Of a stretch of DNA of 64,000 nucleotides, positions 1-8,961 are shown in pieces. Under the pieces are notes generated by a model. It was not told the DNA's origin and made no database searches. It saw only the letters and a list, made by a program, of their open reading frames with translations. Both the position numbers and the translations under genes were made by a program. This DNA is from Saccharothrix carnea (GTDB taxonomy: Bacteria; Actinomycetota; Actinomycetes; Mycobacteriales; Pseudonocardiaceae), in the NCBI RefSeq assembly GCF_003014735.1, contig NZ_PYAX01000003.1, forward strand, positions 1-64,000. The letters are read 5' to 3'. Positions within the stretch are counted from its first letter, which is position 1. Every line of letters begins with the position of its first letter.

Positions 1-201
1 AGTTGTCCAGTAACAATCTCAAAGGAAACCTCTTGACGAGGTTCATAAATTTACTGGCTATTCGGCACGCTGTTGAGTTCTCAAAGAACACGCGCTCACC
101 GTCACTCGTCACCGGGAGGTGATTCGATCTGGGGCTTGATGTCCGCCGCGCTCCGTTCCGGTCTCTCTCCGGCCCGTTCCGCGCTGGCAGAGAGAAAGTT
201 A
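1..201 (-). other. 16S rRNA operon leader (rRNA gene lies off the left edge)
   Basis: Read on the minus strand, 64-90 gives the box TTCTTTGAGAACTCAACAG, which is characteristic of the 5' leader of actinobacterial 16S rRNA genes. It is followed by an AT-richer stretch (1-60) that is unusual against the very high GC of the rest of the window. No mature rRNA sequence is visible, so the gene itself must start beyond position 1 on the minus strand. The identification rests on recall of rRNA leaders, not on a search. Confidence 0.7.
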
Positions 202-224
202 CACCCCGCCCAACGCGGAGACAA
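196..224 (-). promoter_or_regulatory. Candidate rRNA promoter
   Basis: On the minus strand TTGTCT (224-219) and TAACTT (201-196) are separated by exactly 17 bp, a fair match to the principal sigma -35/-10 consensus. It lies about 110 bp upstream of the conserved rRNA leader box, a suitable place for an rrn promoter. The region 225-305 shows nothing else recognisable. Confidence 0.45.
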
Positions 225-305
225 ATCGGGGGTCCGGAGGCACGTCTTCGCAGGTAGTACCCCCTGAGGCGACCCTCAAACCGGATCATGTGTGATCGGG
301 ACCAC

Positions 306-1460
306 TCAGACGAGTTTTCCGTGCGGCGTGGACGGCAGGTGGACGGCCACCGAGAGCCCTCCGCCGGGCACCGCCGTGGCGTGCACCTGACCCTCGTGAG
401 CTGCGACGGCAGCCCGCACGATGGACAGTCCGAGCCCCGTGCCGGTGCGCGCGGTCCGGTCGCTGCCACCTCGCCGGAAGGGCTCGAACAGCTCCTCGAC
501 CCGGTCCGGCGCGACGACCTGCCCGGACGACGACACCCGCAGCAACGTCCACTCCGGGCCGCCCTCGGTGCGCACCTCGATCCACCCACCGGGCACGTTG
601 TGCCGCACGGCGTTCTCCAGCAGGTTCCCCGCGATGCGCTCCAACAGGGCGGGGTCGCCCACGGCGGGCGCCGGGGCGGTCAGGAAGGACACCCGCAGCT
701 GGCGTTCCTCGGCCTCGTGCCGCGCGGCCCGCCACGCGGACTCGACCACGGCGTTCAGGTCCACCGGCTCGCGCACCGCCAACCCGAATCCATCGGTGCG
801 GGCGAGCAGCAACAAAGCGCTGACCAGCTGCTCGGCCCGTTCCGTCGCGGCACGCACCACCCCCGCCATGCGGCGCAGCTCGGCCTCGTCGGCGTCCGGG
901 TCGGAGAGGGTCACGTCCAGTTCCGTACGGATGACGGCGAGGGGCGTGCGCAGTTCGTGGGAGGCGTTGGCGACGAACCGCCGTTGCGACTCGAACGCCG
1001 CCTGCAACCGGTCGAGCATCTCGTCGAACGTGTCGGCCAGCTCGGCGACCTCGTCCCGCGGCCCGTCCAGGCGCAGCCGCTCACCGAGGGACTCGGCGGA
1101 CAGGCGGCGGGCCGCGTCGGTCACGTCGTGCACGGGCTGCAGGACGCGGCCGGTGATGGTCCACGCGAGCAGGGCGGCCGCGGCCACCACGCAGAGGAAC
1201 GCGATCGACCCGGACCGCAGCACGTCGTCCCGCGCTTGTTCGCCGAGCAGGTCCACCAGCGCACCCGCGTCGACCTCGCGGCCGTCCACGATGACCGTGC
1301 TGCCTTCGGCGAAGCGGGGCGAGGAGGCGATGACCCGGCCGACGAGCAGCCAGCCGAGCAGGAGCAGCAGGCCGCTGACGAACGCGACCAGACCGGTCGC
1401 GAGGAGGGTGAGCCGCGTCCTCAGCCCGGGTCCGCGCCTGCGGGCCAGCTCAGAGTTCAG
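306..1460 (-). CDS. Two-component sensor histidine kinase (HAMP, HisKA, HATPase_c)
   Basis: A membrane histidine kinase that should phosphorylate the response regulator encoded just upstream on the same strand. Taking the start at 1460, a first membrane helix lies at about residues 17-42, a short extracellular loop follows, then a second helix at about 85-104, HAMP, the H-box (ASHELRTPL, His about 168), the N-box (LLENAVRHN) and the G-box (GTGLGLSIV). The start is unclear: no ATG/GTG falls at the right place, but a CTG overlaps the regulator's TGA (CTGA at 1460-1457), as in other coupled pairs here. A longer form would overlap the regulator by more than 100 bp. The short sensing loop gives no hint of the stimulus. 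Confidence 0.88.
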   Translation of the reverse strand: MNSELARRRGPGLRTRLTLLATGLVAFVSGLLLLLGWLLVGRVIASSPRFAEGSTVIVDGREVDAGALVDLLGEQARDDVLRSGSIAFLCVVAAAALLAWTITGRVLQPVHDVTDAARRLSAESLGERLRLDGPRDEVAELADTFDEMLDRLQAAFESQRRFVANASHELRTPLAVIRTELDVTLSDPDADEAELRRMAGVVRAATERAEQLVSALLLLARTDGFGLAVREPVDLNAVVESAWRAARHEAEERQLRVSFLTAPAPAVGDPALLERIAGNLLENAVRHNVPGGWIEVRTEGGPEWTLLRVSSSGQVVAPDRVEELFEPFRRGGSDRTARTGTGLGLSIVRAAVAAHEGQVHATAVPGGGLSVAVHLPSTPHGKLV

Positions 1461-2143
1461 CGTGGGCCTTCTTCGGGGAAACCCGCCGTGGGCACGCGGT
1501 AGCCGGAGCCGACCACCGTGTCGATGATGCCGGGTTCGCCGAGCTTCTTGCGCAGCGTCATGACGGTGACGCGGACGGTGGTAGTGAACGGGTCGGCGTT
1601 CTCGTCCCACACGCGTTCCAGCAGCTCCTCGCTGGAGACCACCGAGCCCTTGGCCGCGAGCAGCACCTCCAGGACCCCGAACTCCTTGCGGGTCAGCTCC
1701 ACGGGCTGGCCGGCGCGGCGCACGGTGCGGCGGGCGGGGTCGAGTTCGACGTCACGGGCGGTGAGCAGCGGCGGCGTGGCCGGGGTGGCGCGACGGGCGA
1801 GGGCGCGGACGCGGGCGACCAGCTCGGGGAACGCGAACGGCTTGGCCAGGTAGTCGTCGGCGCCGAGGGAGAGCCCGGCGACGCGGTCGTCCACGCCGGC
1901 GCTCGCGGTGAGCATCATGACCCTGGTCAGGGCGCCGGAGCTGAGGATCTCCTTGCACAGCTCGTCGCCGGACATGCCGGGCAGGTCGCGGTCGAGCACG
2001 ACCACGTCGTACCGGGTCACGGTCGACTTCTCGTGGCCGGTCTCGCCGTCGTAGGCGACGTCCACCGCCATGCCTTCGCGCCGCAGGCCACGCGCGATCG
2101 CGTCGGCCAGTGGCACCTCGTCCTCGACTACCAGGATCCGCAC
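1457..2143 (-). CDS. OmpR/PhoB-family response regulator
   Basis: A 228-residue DNA-binding response regulator. The receiver domain begins RILVVEDE, with acidic pocket residues 7-8, the phospho-acceptor Asp51 in VVVLDRDLPG, the conserved Thr in MLTAS and Lys in LAKPF. The C-terminal winged helix ends FTTTVRVTVMTLRKKLGEP...GSGYRVP. The start is the GTG at 2143, which gives the canonical N-terminus; the reading frame runs open further upstream but without the fold. It is the first gene of a two-gene operon with the kinase. It closely resembles the regulator at 59502-60158, suggesting duplication. The regulon cannot be told from sequence. Confidence 0.93.
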   Translation of the reverse strand: MRILVVEDEVPLADAIARGLRREGMAVDVAYDGETGHEKSTVTRYDVVVLDRDLPGMSGDELCKEILSSGALTRVMMLTASAGVDDRVAGLSLGADDYLAKPFAFPELVARVRALARRATPATPPLLTARDVELDPARRTVRRAGQPVELTRKEFGVLEVLLAAKGSVVSSEELLERVWDENADPFTTTVRVTVMTLRKKLGEPGIIDTVVGSGYRVPTAGFPEEGPR

Positions 2144-2226
2144 CCCACAAAGGTGCCACACATCCCTGAGAAGGTGCTTAGCGTGAAGCTGTCGGTGGGC
2201 TGTCGACGCCGGCTCGGCGGGACGAC

Positions 2227-2258
2227 ACGAAGCCCTCCCCTTGCGAGGAGGGCTTCGT
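2227..2258 (-). terminator. Intrinsic terminator downstream of dxs
   Basis: A perfect inverted repeat, ACGAAGCCCTCC, an 8-base loop, GGAGGGCTTCGT, lies 19 bp after the dxs stop codon. It separates dxs from the two-component operon downstream on the same strand. As in many high-GC terminators there is no long T tract. Confidence 0.7.
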
Positions 2259-2276
2259 GTCCCGCCGGCGGGCGGG

Positions 2277-4184
2277 TTACTTCTGGACGGCGGCGTCCTC
2301 TTGGGCCGGCTCGGACGCGACGACCCATTCGGTGATGCGGCGCGAGACGTCCTGGGCGGTCAGCCCGATGTCGGTGAGGACTTCGGCGCGTTCGCCGTGG
2401 TCTTGGAACTTCTGGGGGATGGCCAGGTCGCGCAGCGGGGTGTCCACCGAGGCGTCGCGCAGGGCGGCGGCCAGTGCCCAGCCGAAGCCGCCGTGCCTGC
2501 CGTTGTCCTCGACGGTGACGACGAGGCGGTGGTCGGCGGCCAGGGCGACCAGGTCGTTCGAGACGGGGAAGACCCAGCGGGGGTCGACGACGGTGACGCC
2601 GATGCCCTGGTCGGCGAGGCGTTGGGCGGCGGCGAGGCCGAGTTCGCCGAACGCGCCCACGGTGACGAGGAGGACGTCGGAGCCGGAGCGGTGGAGGACG
2701 TCGACCGCGCCGATTCGTTCGAGGGCGGGTAGGTCCGGGCCCACGGAGGCCTTCGGGTAGCGCAGGACGGTGGGCGCGTCGGAGACGCGGACGGCTTCGC
2801 GGAGTTCTTCGCGCAGCGAGCCGGCGTCGCGGGGGGCGGCCACGCGGATGCCCGGGATGAGGCCGCAGATGGACAGGTCCCACATGCCGTGGTGGGAGGC
2901 GCCGTCCGGGCCGGTGATGCCGGCGCGGTCGAGGACGACGGTGACGCCCTGCTTGTGCATGGCGACGTCCATCAGGAGCTGGTCGAACGCCCTGTTGAGG
3001 AAGGTGGCGTAGATGGCGACCACCGGGTGCATGCCGCCCATGGCGAGGCCGGCGGCGGAGGTCATGGCGTGCTGTTCGGCGATGCCGACGTCGAAGCAGC
3101 GGTCCGGGTAGAGGCCCGCGAACTTGTCCAGGCCTGTCGGGCCGCGCATGGCGGCGGTGATGGCGACGAGGTCGGGGCGTTCGCCGCCGAGGGCCGCCAG
3201 TTCGTCGGCGAAGACGTGGGTCCAGGTGCGCTTGGACGGGCCGATGTTCTCGCCGGTGATGGGGTCGATGACGCCGGTGGCGTGCATCTGGTCGGCCTCG
3301 TGGTTCTCGGCGGGTGCGAAGCCGTTGCCCTTGCGGGTGACGGTGTGCACGATGACGGGTCCGCCGAAGGACTTGGCGCGGCGCAGGGCCGACTCGAGGG
3401 CGGTCGTGTCGTGGCCGTCGACGGGGCCGATGTACTTGAGGCCGAGGTCTTCGAACATGGCCTGCGGGCTGAGCGCGTCCTTGATGCCGCGCTTGGCGGC
3501 GTGCAGGGCCGCGTAGACGGGCTTGCCGACGATCGGGGTGCCCTGGAGGGCGTTCTTGCCGCGTTCCAGGGCGCGCTCGTAGCCGGGCTGCAGGCGCAGT
3601 GACGACAGGTGGTCGGCCAGGCCGCCGATGGTGGGCGAGTAGGAGCGGCCGTTGTCGTTGACCACGATGACCACGGGGCGGTCGGTGCCGGAGGCGATGT
3701 TGTTGAGCGCCTCCCAGCACATGCCGCCGGTCAGGGCGCCGTCGCCGACGACCGCGACGACGTGCCTGCGCTGGCCGGTGAGCTGGTAGGCCTTGGCCAG
3801 GCCGTCCGCGTAGGAGAGGGCGGTCGAGGCGTGGCTGTTCTCCTCGACGTCGTGCTCGCTCTCGGCGCGGGAGGGGTAGCCGGAGAGGCCGCCCTTCTGG
3901 CGGAGGGTGTCGAAGCCCTCGCGGCGGCCGGTGAGGATCTTGTGCACGTAGCTCTGGTGACCGGTGTCGAACACGACCGAGTCGTGCGGCGAGTCGAACA
4001 CCCGGTGCACGGCCATGGTCAACTCGACCACACCGAGGTTGGGCCCGAGGTGCCCGCCGGTCCGGGAGACCTTGTCGACCAGAAAACGCCGGATCTCTTC
4101 GGCGAGCACGACCAGCTCGTCCGGCCCCAACCGTTTCAGATCCGCCGGTCCGTGCACGGATTCCAGCAGCGTCACTCGCTCCAC
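2277..4184 (-). CDS. dxs: 1-deoxy-D-xylulose-5-phosphate synthase
   Basis: Condenses pyruvate with glyceraldehyde 3-phosphate to DXP, the first step of the MEP isoprenoid pathway, with thiamine diphosphate; cytoplasmic. The 635-residue length is normal for the family. Visible signatures are the N-terminal [22 protein letters not shown], the thiamine-binding [17 protein letters not shown], the transketolase centre around [13 protein letters not shown] and the C-terminal transketolase domain ([13 protein letters not shown]). The start is GTG at 4184; a second in-frame GTG at 4175 (protein starting [16 protein letters not shown]) fits family N-termini as well. It is a single-gene unit closed by a terminator, next to an RNA methyltransferase as in the mycobacterial dxs1 region. 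Confidence 0.96.
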   Translation of the reverse strand: MERVTLLESVHGPADLKRLGPDELVVLAEEIRRFLVDKVSRTGGHLGPNLGVVELTMAVHRVFDSPHDSVVFDTGHQSYVHKILTGRREGFDTLRQKGGLSGYPSRAESEHDVEENSHASTALSYADGLAKAYQLTGQRRHVVAVVGDGALTGGMCWEALNNIASGTDRPVVIVVNDNGRSYSPTIGGLADHLSSLRLQPGYERALERGKNALQGTPIVGKPVYAALHAAKRGIKDALSPQAMFEDLGLKYIGPVDGHDTTALESALRRAKSFGGPVIVHTVTRKGNGFAPAENHEADQMHATGVIDPITGENIGPSKRTWTHVFADELAALGGERPDLVAITAAMRGPTGLDKFAGLYPDRCFDVGIAEQHAMTSAAGLAMGGMHPVVAIYATFLNRAFDQLLMDVAMHKQGVTVVLDRAGITGPDGASHHGMWDLSICGLIPGIRVAAPRDAGSLREELREAVRVSDAPTVLRYPKASVGPDLPALERIGAVDVLHRSGSDVLLVTVGAFGELGLAAAQRLADQGIGVTVVDPRWVFPVSNDLVALAADHRLVVTVEDNGRHGGFGWALAAALRDASVDTPLRDLAIPQKFQDHGERAEVLTDIGLTAQDVSRRITEWVVASEPAQEDAAVQK

Positions 4185-4249
4185 CTCGCCCTGTGGTTCG
4201 GGTCCCCGATTCGTCCGGTCAGTCTACGGACCACGGACTGAGACGGCTT

Positions 4250-5479
4250 TCAGCGAGCGGGCTCCAGGAGGGCGATGCACTCGACGTGGTGCGTCATCGG
4301 GAACGCGTCGAACGCCCTGAGCTGGGCCAACTCGTACCCGTGCTGGGCGAACGAGGCGATGTCGCGGGCAAGAGCGGCGGGATCGCACGCGACGTAAACC
4401 ACACGAGCGGGTCGGCTGCGGGCGATCGCGGTCACGACGACCTTGCCCGCGCCCTTGCGCGGCGGGTCGAGGACGACGACGTCGGGTGGCAGGTCGGTGA
4501 AGTCGGGTGAGCCGAGCACGTCCTCGGTGCGGCCCGCGTGCCAGCTGATGTTGGGGTGGTCGGAGAGGTTGAGCTTGCCGTCTGCGACGGCGCCGTGCGA
4601 CGACTCGACCACGGCGACCGAGCCGTTGGGCCCCACCTGGTCGGCGAGCACGGAGGCGAACAGGCCGACGCCGCCGTAGAGGTCCCAGGCGCGGTCGCCG
4701 GGGCGGCAGTCGGCCCAGTCGCCGACGACCTTGGCGAAGGTGTCCGCGGCGGCCGGGTGGACCTGCCAGAAGCCTTCGGAGCGCAGGTTCCAGGTGCGGC
4801 CGGCGGCCAGTTCGGTGGCCGTGCCGCTGCCCTGGCGCAGGCGGGACGGTCCGGGCACGGGACGGCCGCGACGGAGGACCGGTGGGCCGATCTCGGTCAG
4901 GTGCGTCCGGCCGCCCGCGTCACGGGTGACGACCAGCTCGGACTTGGCCGGCCAGGTGCGGTCGACCACGGTGTCCAGGGCGTTCGGGACGGCGATCACG
5001 CAGTCGTCCACCGGGATGACCTGGTGGCTGCGGTGGGCGCGGAAGCCGGGGCGCCCGTCCGGGCCGACGGCCAGGCGCATCCGGGTGCGCCAGTCCTCGG
5101 GGCCGCCGGGCAGGTCCTCGACGATGACCTCCCAGTCGAGCTTGGCCAGCCGGTGCAGCTGTTCGCTGACCACGGCGGCCTTGAGCTCGCGCTGGGCCTG
5201 CCAGGAGGCGTGCTGCCAGTCGCAGCCGCCGCAGAGGCCGGGTCCGGCGAACCGGCACGGCGCCTGCACGCGGTCCGGTGACGCGTCCAGGATCTCGACG
5301 GCGTCTCCCCGGCAGAAGGAGCCGCCGGTGTCCTCGGTGATCCGCACGACCACCCGTTCGCCGGGCAGCGCGTGCCGGACGAAGACGACGCGGCCCTCGT
5401 GCCGGGCCACGCAGTGCCCGCCGTGGGCGACCGCGCCGACCTCGACCTCGATGAGCCGCTGCTTCCAGGTCGCCGTCAC
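4250..5479 (-). CDS. TRAM-domain class I SAM RNA (uracil-5-)-methyltransferase, RumA/TrmA type
   Basis: Likely methylates C5 of a uridine in rRNA or tRNA using SAM. Residues 1-60 form a TRAM domain; the CRFAGPGLCGGCDWQH region carries the cysteine spacing used by RumA-type enzymes for a [4Fe-4S] cluster. The SAM domain has DLYGGVGLFA, the VVLDPPRKG motif and the YVACDPAALARDI loop containing the catalytic Cys. The GTG start at 5479 overlaps the TGA of the upstream permease (GTGA), so the two are translationally coupled. The frame is open far upstream but that part runs antisense-free through the permease and is not this protein. Which nucleotide is modified is not evident. Confidence 0.92.
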   Translation of the reverse strand: MTATWKQRLIEVEVGAVAHGGHCVARHEGRVVFVRHALPGERVVVRITEDTGGSFCRGDAVEILDASPDRVQAPCRFAGPGLCGGCDWQHASWQAQRELKAAVVSEQLHRLAKLDWEVIVEDLPGGPEDWRTRMRLAVGPDGRPGFRAHRSHQVIPVDDCVIAVPNALDTVVDRTWPAKSELVVTRDAGGRTHLTEIGPPVLRRGRPVPGPSRLRQGSGTATELAAGRTWNLRSEGFWQVHPAAADTFAKVVGDWADCRPGDRAWDLYGGVGLFASVLADQVGPNGSVAVVESSHGAVADGKLNLSDHPNISWHAGRTEDVLGSPDFTDLPPDVVVLDPPRKGAGKVVVTAIARSRPARVVYVACDPAALARDIASFAQHGYELAQLRAFDAFPMTHHVECIALLEPAR

Positions 5480-7485
5480 TTGCCGTCCTTCTCCTGGCCG
5501 CGGTTGTCCAGGCCGCGGCGGATCGCGCCGGGCGCGATCACGTCGTCCTTGTCGGTCACCTTCGAGGATGAGGCCAGCTGCCACGGCACGCTCGTCACCA
5601 TCACGCCCGGCTGGAACAGCAGCCTGCCCTTGAGCCGCAGCGCGCTCTGGTTGTGCAGGAACTGCTCCCACCAGTGGCCGACCACGTACTCGGGGATGAA
5701 CACCGTCACCACGTCGCGCGGGTTGTCCGTGCGTACCCGCCTGACGTAGTCCAGGACCGGTTTGGTGATCTCCCGGTAGGGCGACTCGATCACCTTCAGC
5801 GGCACCTTGAAGTTCTCCTTCTCCCACTCCCGCACCAGGCGACGGGTGTCGCCGTCGTCCACGTTCACGGTGACGGCCTCCAGGATGTCCGGCCGGGTCG
5901 CCTTGGCGTACGCCAGGGCCCGCAGGGTCGGCATGTGCAGCTTGGAGACGAGCACCATGGCGTGGTTGCGGGCGGGCAGCAGCTTCTGCCGCTCCTGCTG
6001 GCGCAGTTCCTCGGCGACCCGGTCGTAGTGCCGGCGGATCGCCGTCATCAGGGCGTAGAGGGCGGCCATCGCGGCGATCGCGATCCACGCGCCCTTGGTG
6101 AACTTCGTGATCAGCACGATCACCAGCACGGAGGCCGTCATCGCCAGGCCGAAGGTGTTGATGGACTGCGACCGGCGCATCCGGCGGCGCGCGGTCGGGT
6201 CGGTCTCGGTGGCGAGCAGCCGGTTCCAGTGCCGGATCATGCCGGTCTGGCTCATCGTGAACGACACGAACACGCCCACGATGTAGAGCTGGATGAGCTT
6301 GGTGACTTCCGCGTCGAACGCGATGACCAGCACGATCGCCGCCCCGGCGAGGAACACGATGCCGTTGCTGAACGCCAGCCGGTCGCCGCGGGTGTGCAGC
6401 TGGCGGGGCAGGTAGCGGTCCTGGGCGAGGATCGAGCCGAGCACCGGGAAGCCGTTGAACGCGGTGTTCGCGGCCAGCACGAGGATCAGCGCGGTGACGG
6501 TGGTGATGAAGAAGAACCCGACCGGGAAACCCTCGAACACCGCTCCCGCGATCTGGGCGATCATCGTCTTCTGCTCGTAGCCCTCGGGCGCGTTGACCAG
6601 CTGGTGCGCCGGATCCTCGGCCATCTTCACGCCGGTGAGCTGGGCCAGCACGATCAGGCCCATCAGCATCGTGACCGCGATCAGGCCCATCATGAGCAGC
6701 GTGGTCGCCGCGTTGCGCGACTTCGGCTTGCGGAACGCCGGCACGCCGTTGCTGATCGCCTCGACGCCGGTGAGCGCCGCGCTGCCCGACGAGAACGCGC
6801 GCAGCACGAGGAACACGAACGCCAGGCCCATCAGGTGGTCGTCCTCGGCCCGCAGCTCCAGCCCGGCGCTCTCGGCGCGCATCTCGTCGCCCATGAGGAA
6901 GCCGCGGACCAGGCCGTAGCCGATCATGCCGAGGACGCCGACCATGAACGCGTAGGTCGGGATGGCGAACGCGCTGCCGGACTCGCGGATGCCGCGCAGG
7001 TTGATGGCGGTGAGGAGGACGATCGCGGTCACCGCGAACTCCGCCTTGTGGGTGGCGACGAACGGGATGGCCGAACCGATGTTCGCCGCCGCCGCCGAGA
7101 TCGAGACGGCGACCGTGAGGATGTAGTCCACGAGCAGGGCGCTCGCCACCGTGAGACCCGCTCGGCGGCCCAGGTTGACCGTGGCGACCTCGTAGTCGCC
7201 GCCACCCGAGGGGTAGGCGTGCACGTTCTGCCGGTAGCTCGCCACGACCGTGAGCATCACGACGACCACGGCCACGCCCACCCACGGCGCGAGCGCGTAG
7301 GCCGACAGACCCGCCACCGACAGCACGAGGAAGATCTCCTCGGGGGCGTAGGCCACGCTCGACATCGCGTCCGAGGCGAACACCGGCAGTGCTATGCGTT
7401 TGGGCAGGAGGGTGTGGGCTAGGCGATCGCTGCGGAAGGGCCTGCCGACGAGGAGGCGCTTGGCCGCGGTTGCGAGCTTGGACAC
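5476..7485 (-). CDS. APC-superfamily permease, KimA-like potassium/amino acid transporter
   Basis: A 669-residue polytopic membrane protein. The N-terminus has FASDAMSSVAYAPEEIF, the signature of the KimA (YdaO) branch of the APC superfamily, followed by about 12 membrane helices and a C-terminal cytosolic domain of some 180 residues. KimA of Bacillus is a K+/H+ symporter; many relatives are annotated as amino acid permeases. The gene faces two TrkA-type K+ regulators across an 82-bp divergent region, which favours a potassium role. It is coupled to the RNA methyltransferase downstream. No ydaO-type riboswitch is visible upstream. Substrate is inferred from context. Confidence 0.88.
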   Translation of the reverse strand: MSKLATAAKRLLVGRPFRSDRLAHTLLPKRIALPVFASDAMSSVAYAPEEIFLVLSVAGLSAYALAPWVGVAVVVVMLTVVASYRQNVHAYPSGGGDYEVATVNLGRRAGLTVASALLVDYILTVAVSISAAAANIGSAIPFVATHKAEFAVTAIVLLTAINLRGIRESGSAFAIPTYAFMVGVLGMIGYGLVRGFLMGDEMRAESAGLELRAEDDHLMGLAFVFLVLRAFSSGSAALTGVEAISNGVPAFRKPKSRNAATTLLMMGLIAVTMLMGLIVLAQLTGVKMAEDPAHQLVNAPEGYEQKTMIAQIAGAVFEGFPVGFFFITTVTALILVLAANTAFNGFPVLGSILAQDRYLPRQLHTRGDRLAFSNGIVFLAGAAIVLVIAFDAEVTKLIQLYIVGVFVSFTMSQTGMIRHWNRLLATETDPTARRRMRRSQSINTFGLAMTASVLVIVLITKFTKGAWIAIAAMAALYALMTAIRRHYDRVAEELRQQERQKLLPARNHAMVLVSKLHMPTLRALAYAKATRPDILEAVTVNVDDGDTRRLVREWEKENFKVPLKVIESPYREITKPVLDYVRRVRTDNPRDVVTVFIPEYVVGHWWEQFLHNQSALRLKGRLLFQPGVMVTSVPWQLASSSKVTDKDDVIAPGAIRRGLDNRGQEKDGK

Positions 7486-7567
7486 GGGTCGACAGCGTAA
7501 GGGGTCAGGTCCCCTGGTCGGAGTAATCGTGGGTAGGTTCTCCGTAGGCGTCGTTCAGGAGGCTTTC

Positions 7568-8230
7568 GTGCACGTGGTGATCATGGGCTGCGGCCGGGTG
7601 GGCTCGTCCCTGGCCAAGGCACTCGAACGCCTGGACCACCAGGTCGCGGTGATCGACAAGGACGCGCAGGCGTTCCGCAGGCTCGGCCACGACTTCCACG
7701 GCCAGCAGGTCGTGGGCAACGGTTTCGACCAGAAGGTGCTGATCGAGGCCGGGATCGAGCGGGCGGGCGCGTTCGCGGCCGTGTCCAGCGGCGACAACTC
7801 CAACATCATCTCGGCGCGGGTGGCGCGGGAGACGTTCGGGGTGGAGGCGGTGGTCGCCCGGATCTACGACGAGAAGCGCGCCGCGGTGTACGAGCGGCTC
7901 GGCATCCCGACCGTGGCGACCGTGCCGTGGTCCACCGACCGGTTCCTGCGGATGCTGCTGCCGGAGGGCACGGCGACGGCGTGGCGCGACCCGTCCGGCA
8001 CGGTCGCGGTGCTGCCGCTGGAGCTGCACGAGGACTGGGTCGGGCGCACGGTGCGCGACCTGCAGGAGGCCACCGGGTGCCGGGTCGCGTTCGTGATGCG
8101 GTTCGGCACCGGGGTGCTGCCCGACTCGAAGACCGTCCTGCAGGCCGACGACCAGGTGTACGTGGCCGCCCTGTCCGGCACCGTGACCGACGTGGCCGCC
8201 GCTGCGGCCCACGCGCCCGAGGAGAGCTAG
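7568..8230 (+). CDS. ceoB: TrkA-family potassium uptake regulator (CeoB-like)
   Basis: A cytosolic RCK protein of 220 residues: a Rossmann RCK_N domain starting VVIMGCGRVGSSLAKAL with the nucleotide-contacting acidic residue in VAVIDKD, then a C-terminal RCK_C/TrkA_C domain (EDWVGRTVRDLQEATG). Such proteins bind NAD(H)/ATP and gate a K+ channel or carrier. The GTG start at 7568 is set by a strong AGGAGG (7557-7562) five bases upstream; the in-frame upstream extension is promoter DNA. The stop overlaps the next gene start by one base. The mycobacterial orthologue pair is ceoB-ceoC, also facing an APC permease. Confidence 0.92.
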   Translation: MHVVIMGCGRVGSSLAKALERLDHQVAVIDKDAQAFRRLGHDFHGQQVVGNGFDQKVLIEAGIERAGAFAAVSSGDNSNIISARVARETFGVEAVVARIYDEKRAAVYERLGIPTVATVPWSTDRFLRMLLPEGTATAWRDPSGTVAVLPLELHEDWVGRTVRDLQEATGCRVAFVMRFGTGVLPDSKTVLQADDQVYVAALSGTVTDVAAAAAHAPEES

Positions 8231-8886
8231 TGCGTATCGCCATTGCTGGGGCCGGCGCGGTGGGTCGTTCCATCGCGGCCGAGTTGGTGTCCGACGGGCA
8301 CCAGGTGATGCTGATCGAACGCGACCGGACCCACTTCGAGCCGCACACCGTGGAGCAGGCGGAGTGGGTGCAGGCCGACGCGTGCGAGCTGTCGTCGTTG
8401 GAAGACGCCGGGATGCAGCTGTGCGACGTGGTGATCGCCGCGACCGGTGACGACAAGGTCAACCTGGTGGTGTCGCTGCTGGCGAAGACCGAGTTCGCGG
8501 TGAGGCGCGTCGTGGCCCGGGTGAACGACCCGGCGAACGAGTGGCTGTTCACCGAGTCGTGGGGCGTGGACGTGGCCGTGTCGACGCCGCGCATCCTGTC
8601 CGCGCTGGTCGAGGAGGCGGTCACGGTCGGTGACGTGGTGCGGTTGATGACGTTGCGCCAGGGTCAGGCCAACCTCGTGGAGATCACCCTTCCGGGTGAC
8701 ACTCCGCTGGCGGGGTCGCCGGTCAACGGCTTGGCCCTGCCGCGCGACGCCGCGCTGGTGACGATCCTGCGCGGCGGCCGGGTCATCGTGCCCACGCCGG
8801 ACGACACCCTGGAGGGCGGGGACGAACTGCTCTTCGTGGCAGCGGCGGACGTGGAACGCGAGATCCGTTCGGCCTTGGGGTACTGA
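8230..8886 (+). CDS. ceoC: TrkA-family potassium uptake protein (CeoC-like)
   Basis: Second RCK protein, 218 residues, starting VRIAIAGAGAVGRSIAAEL with MLIERDR as the end of beta-strand 2, a central ATGDDKVNL segment and a C-terminal RCK_C domain (GDTPLAGSPVNGLALP). It probably pairs with the product of the preceding gene as a hetero-oligomeric gating ring on a K+ transporter, most simply the divergently encoded APC permease. The GTG at 8230 shares its G with the previous TAG, so translation is coupled. Followed by a terminator. Confidence 0.92.
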   Translation: MRIAIAGAGAVGRSIAAELVSDGHQVMLIERDRTHFEPHTVEQAEWVQADACELSSLEDAGMQLCDVVIAATGDDKVNLVVSLLAKTEFAVRRVVARVNDPANEWLFTESWGVDVAVSTPRILSALVEEAVTVGDVVRLMTLRQGQANLVEITLPGDTPLAGSPVNGLALPRDAALVTILRGGRVIVPTPDDTLEGGDELLFVAAADVEREIRSALGY

Positions 8887-8897
8887 GTGCGGTGAAA

Positions 8898-8923
8898 GCA
8901 GGGGTCCCCGGGGGAACCCCTGC
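8898..8923. terminator. Bidirectional terminator between ceoC and the DUF3159 gene
   Basis: GCAGGGGT and ACCCCTGC form perfect 8-bp arms around a GC-rich centre that itself can pair. It sits in the 75-bp gap between two convergent genes, so it can serve both strands. Confidence 0.65.
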
Positions 8924-8961
8924 GAAGCACCTCGGAGCCGACTGGGTGCCGCTGACCTGGA

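Noticed and set aside
288..1527. Large plus-strand open frames opposite the histidine kinase
   Set aside because: Arg/Ser/Pro-rich shadow translations without ribosome-binding sites; the minus-strand kinase has all catalytic boxes.
4250..7285. A single minus-strand open frame of about 1,000 codons across two genes
   Set aside because: Only the 3' 409 codons (from 5479) encode a recognisable protein; the rest is out of frame with the APC permease, which has clear membrane helices and family motifs in another frame.
7486..7567. Possible ydaO/c-di-AMP riboswitch before the KimA-like gene
   Set aside because: The divergent region is only 82 bp and shows none of the long conserved stems of that riboswitch.
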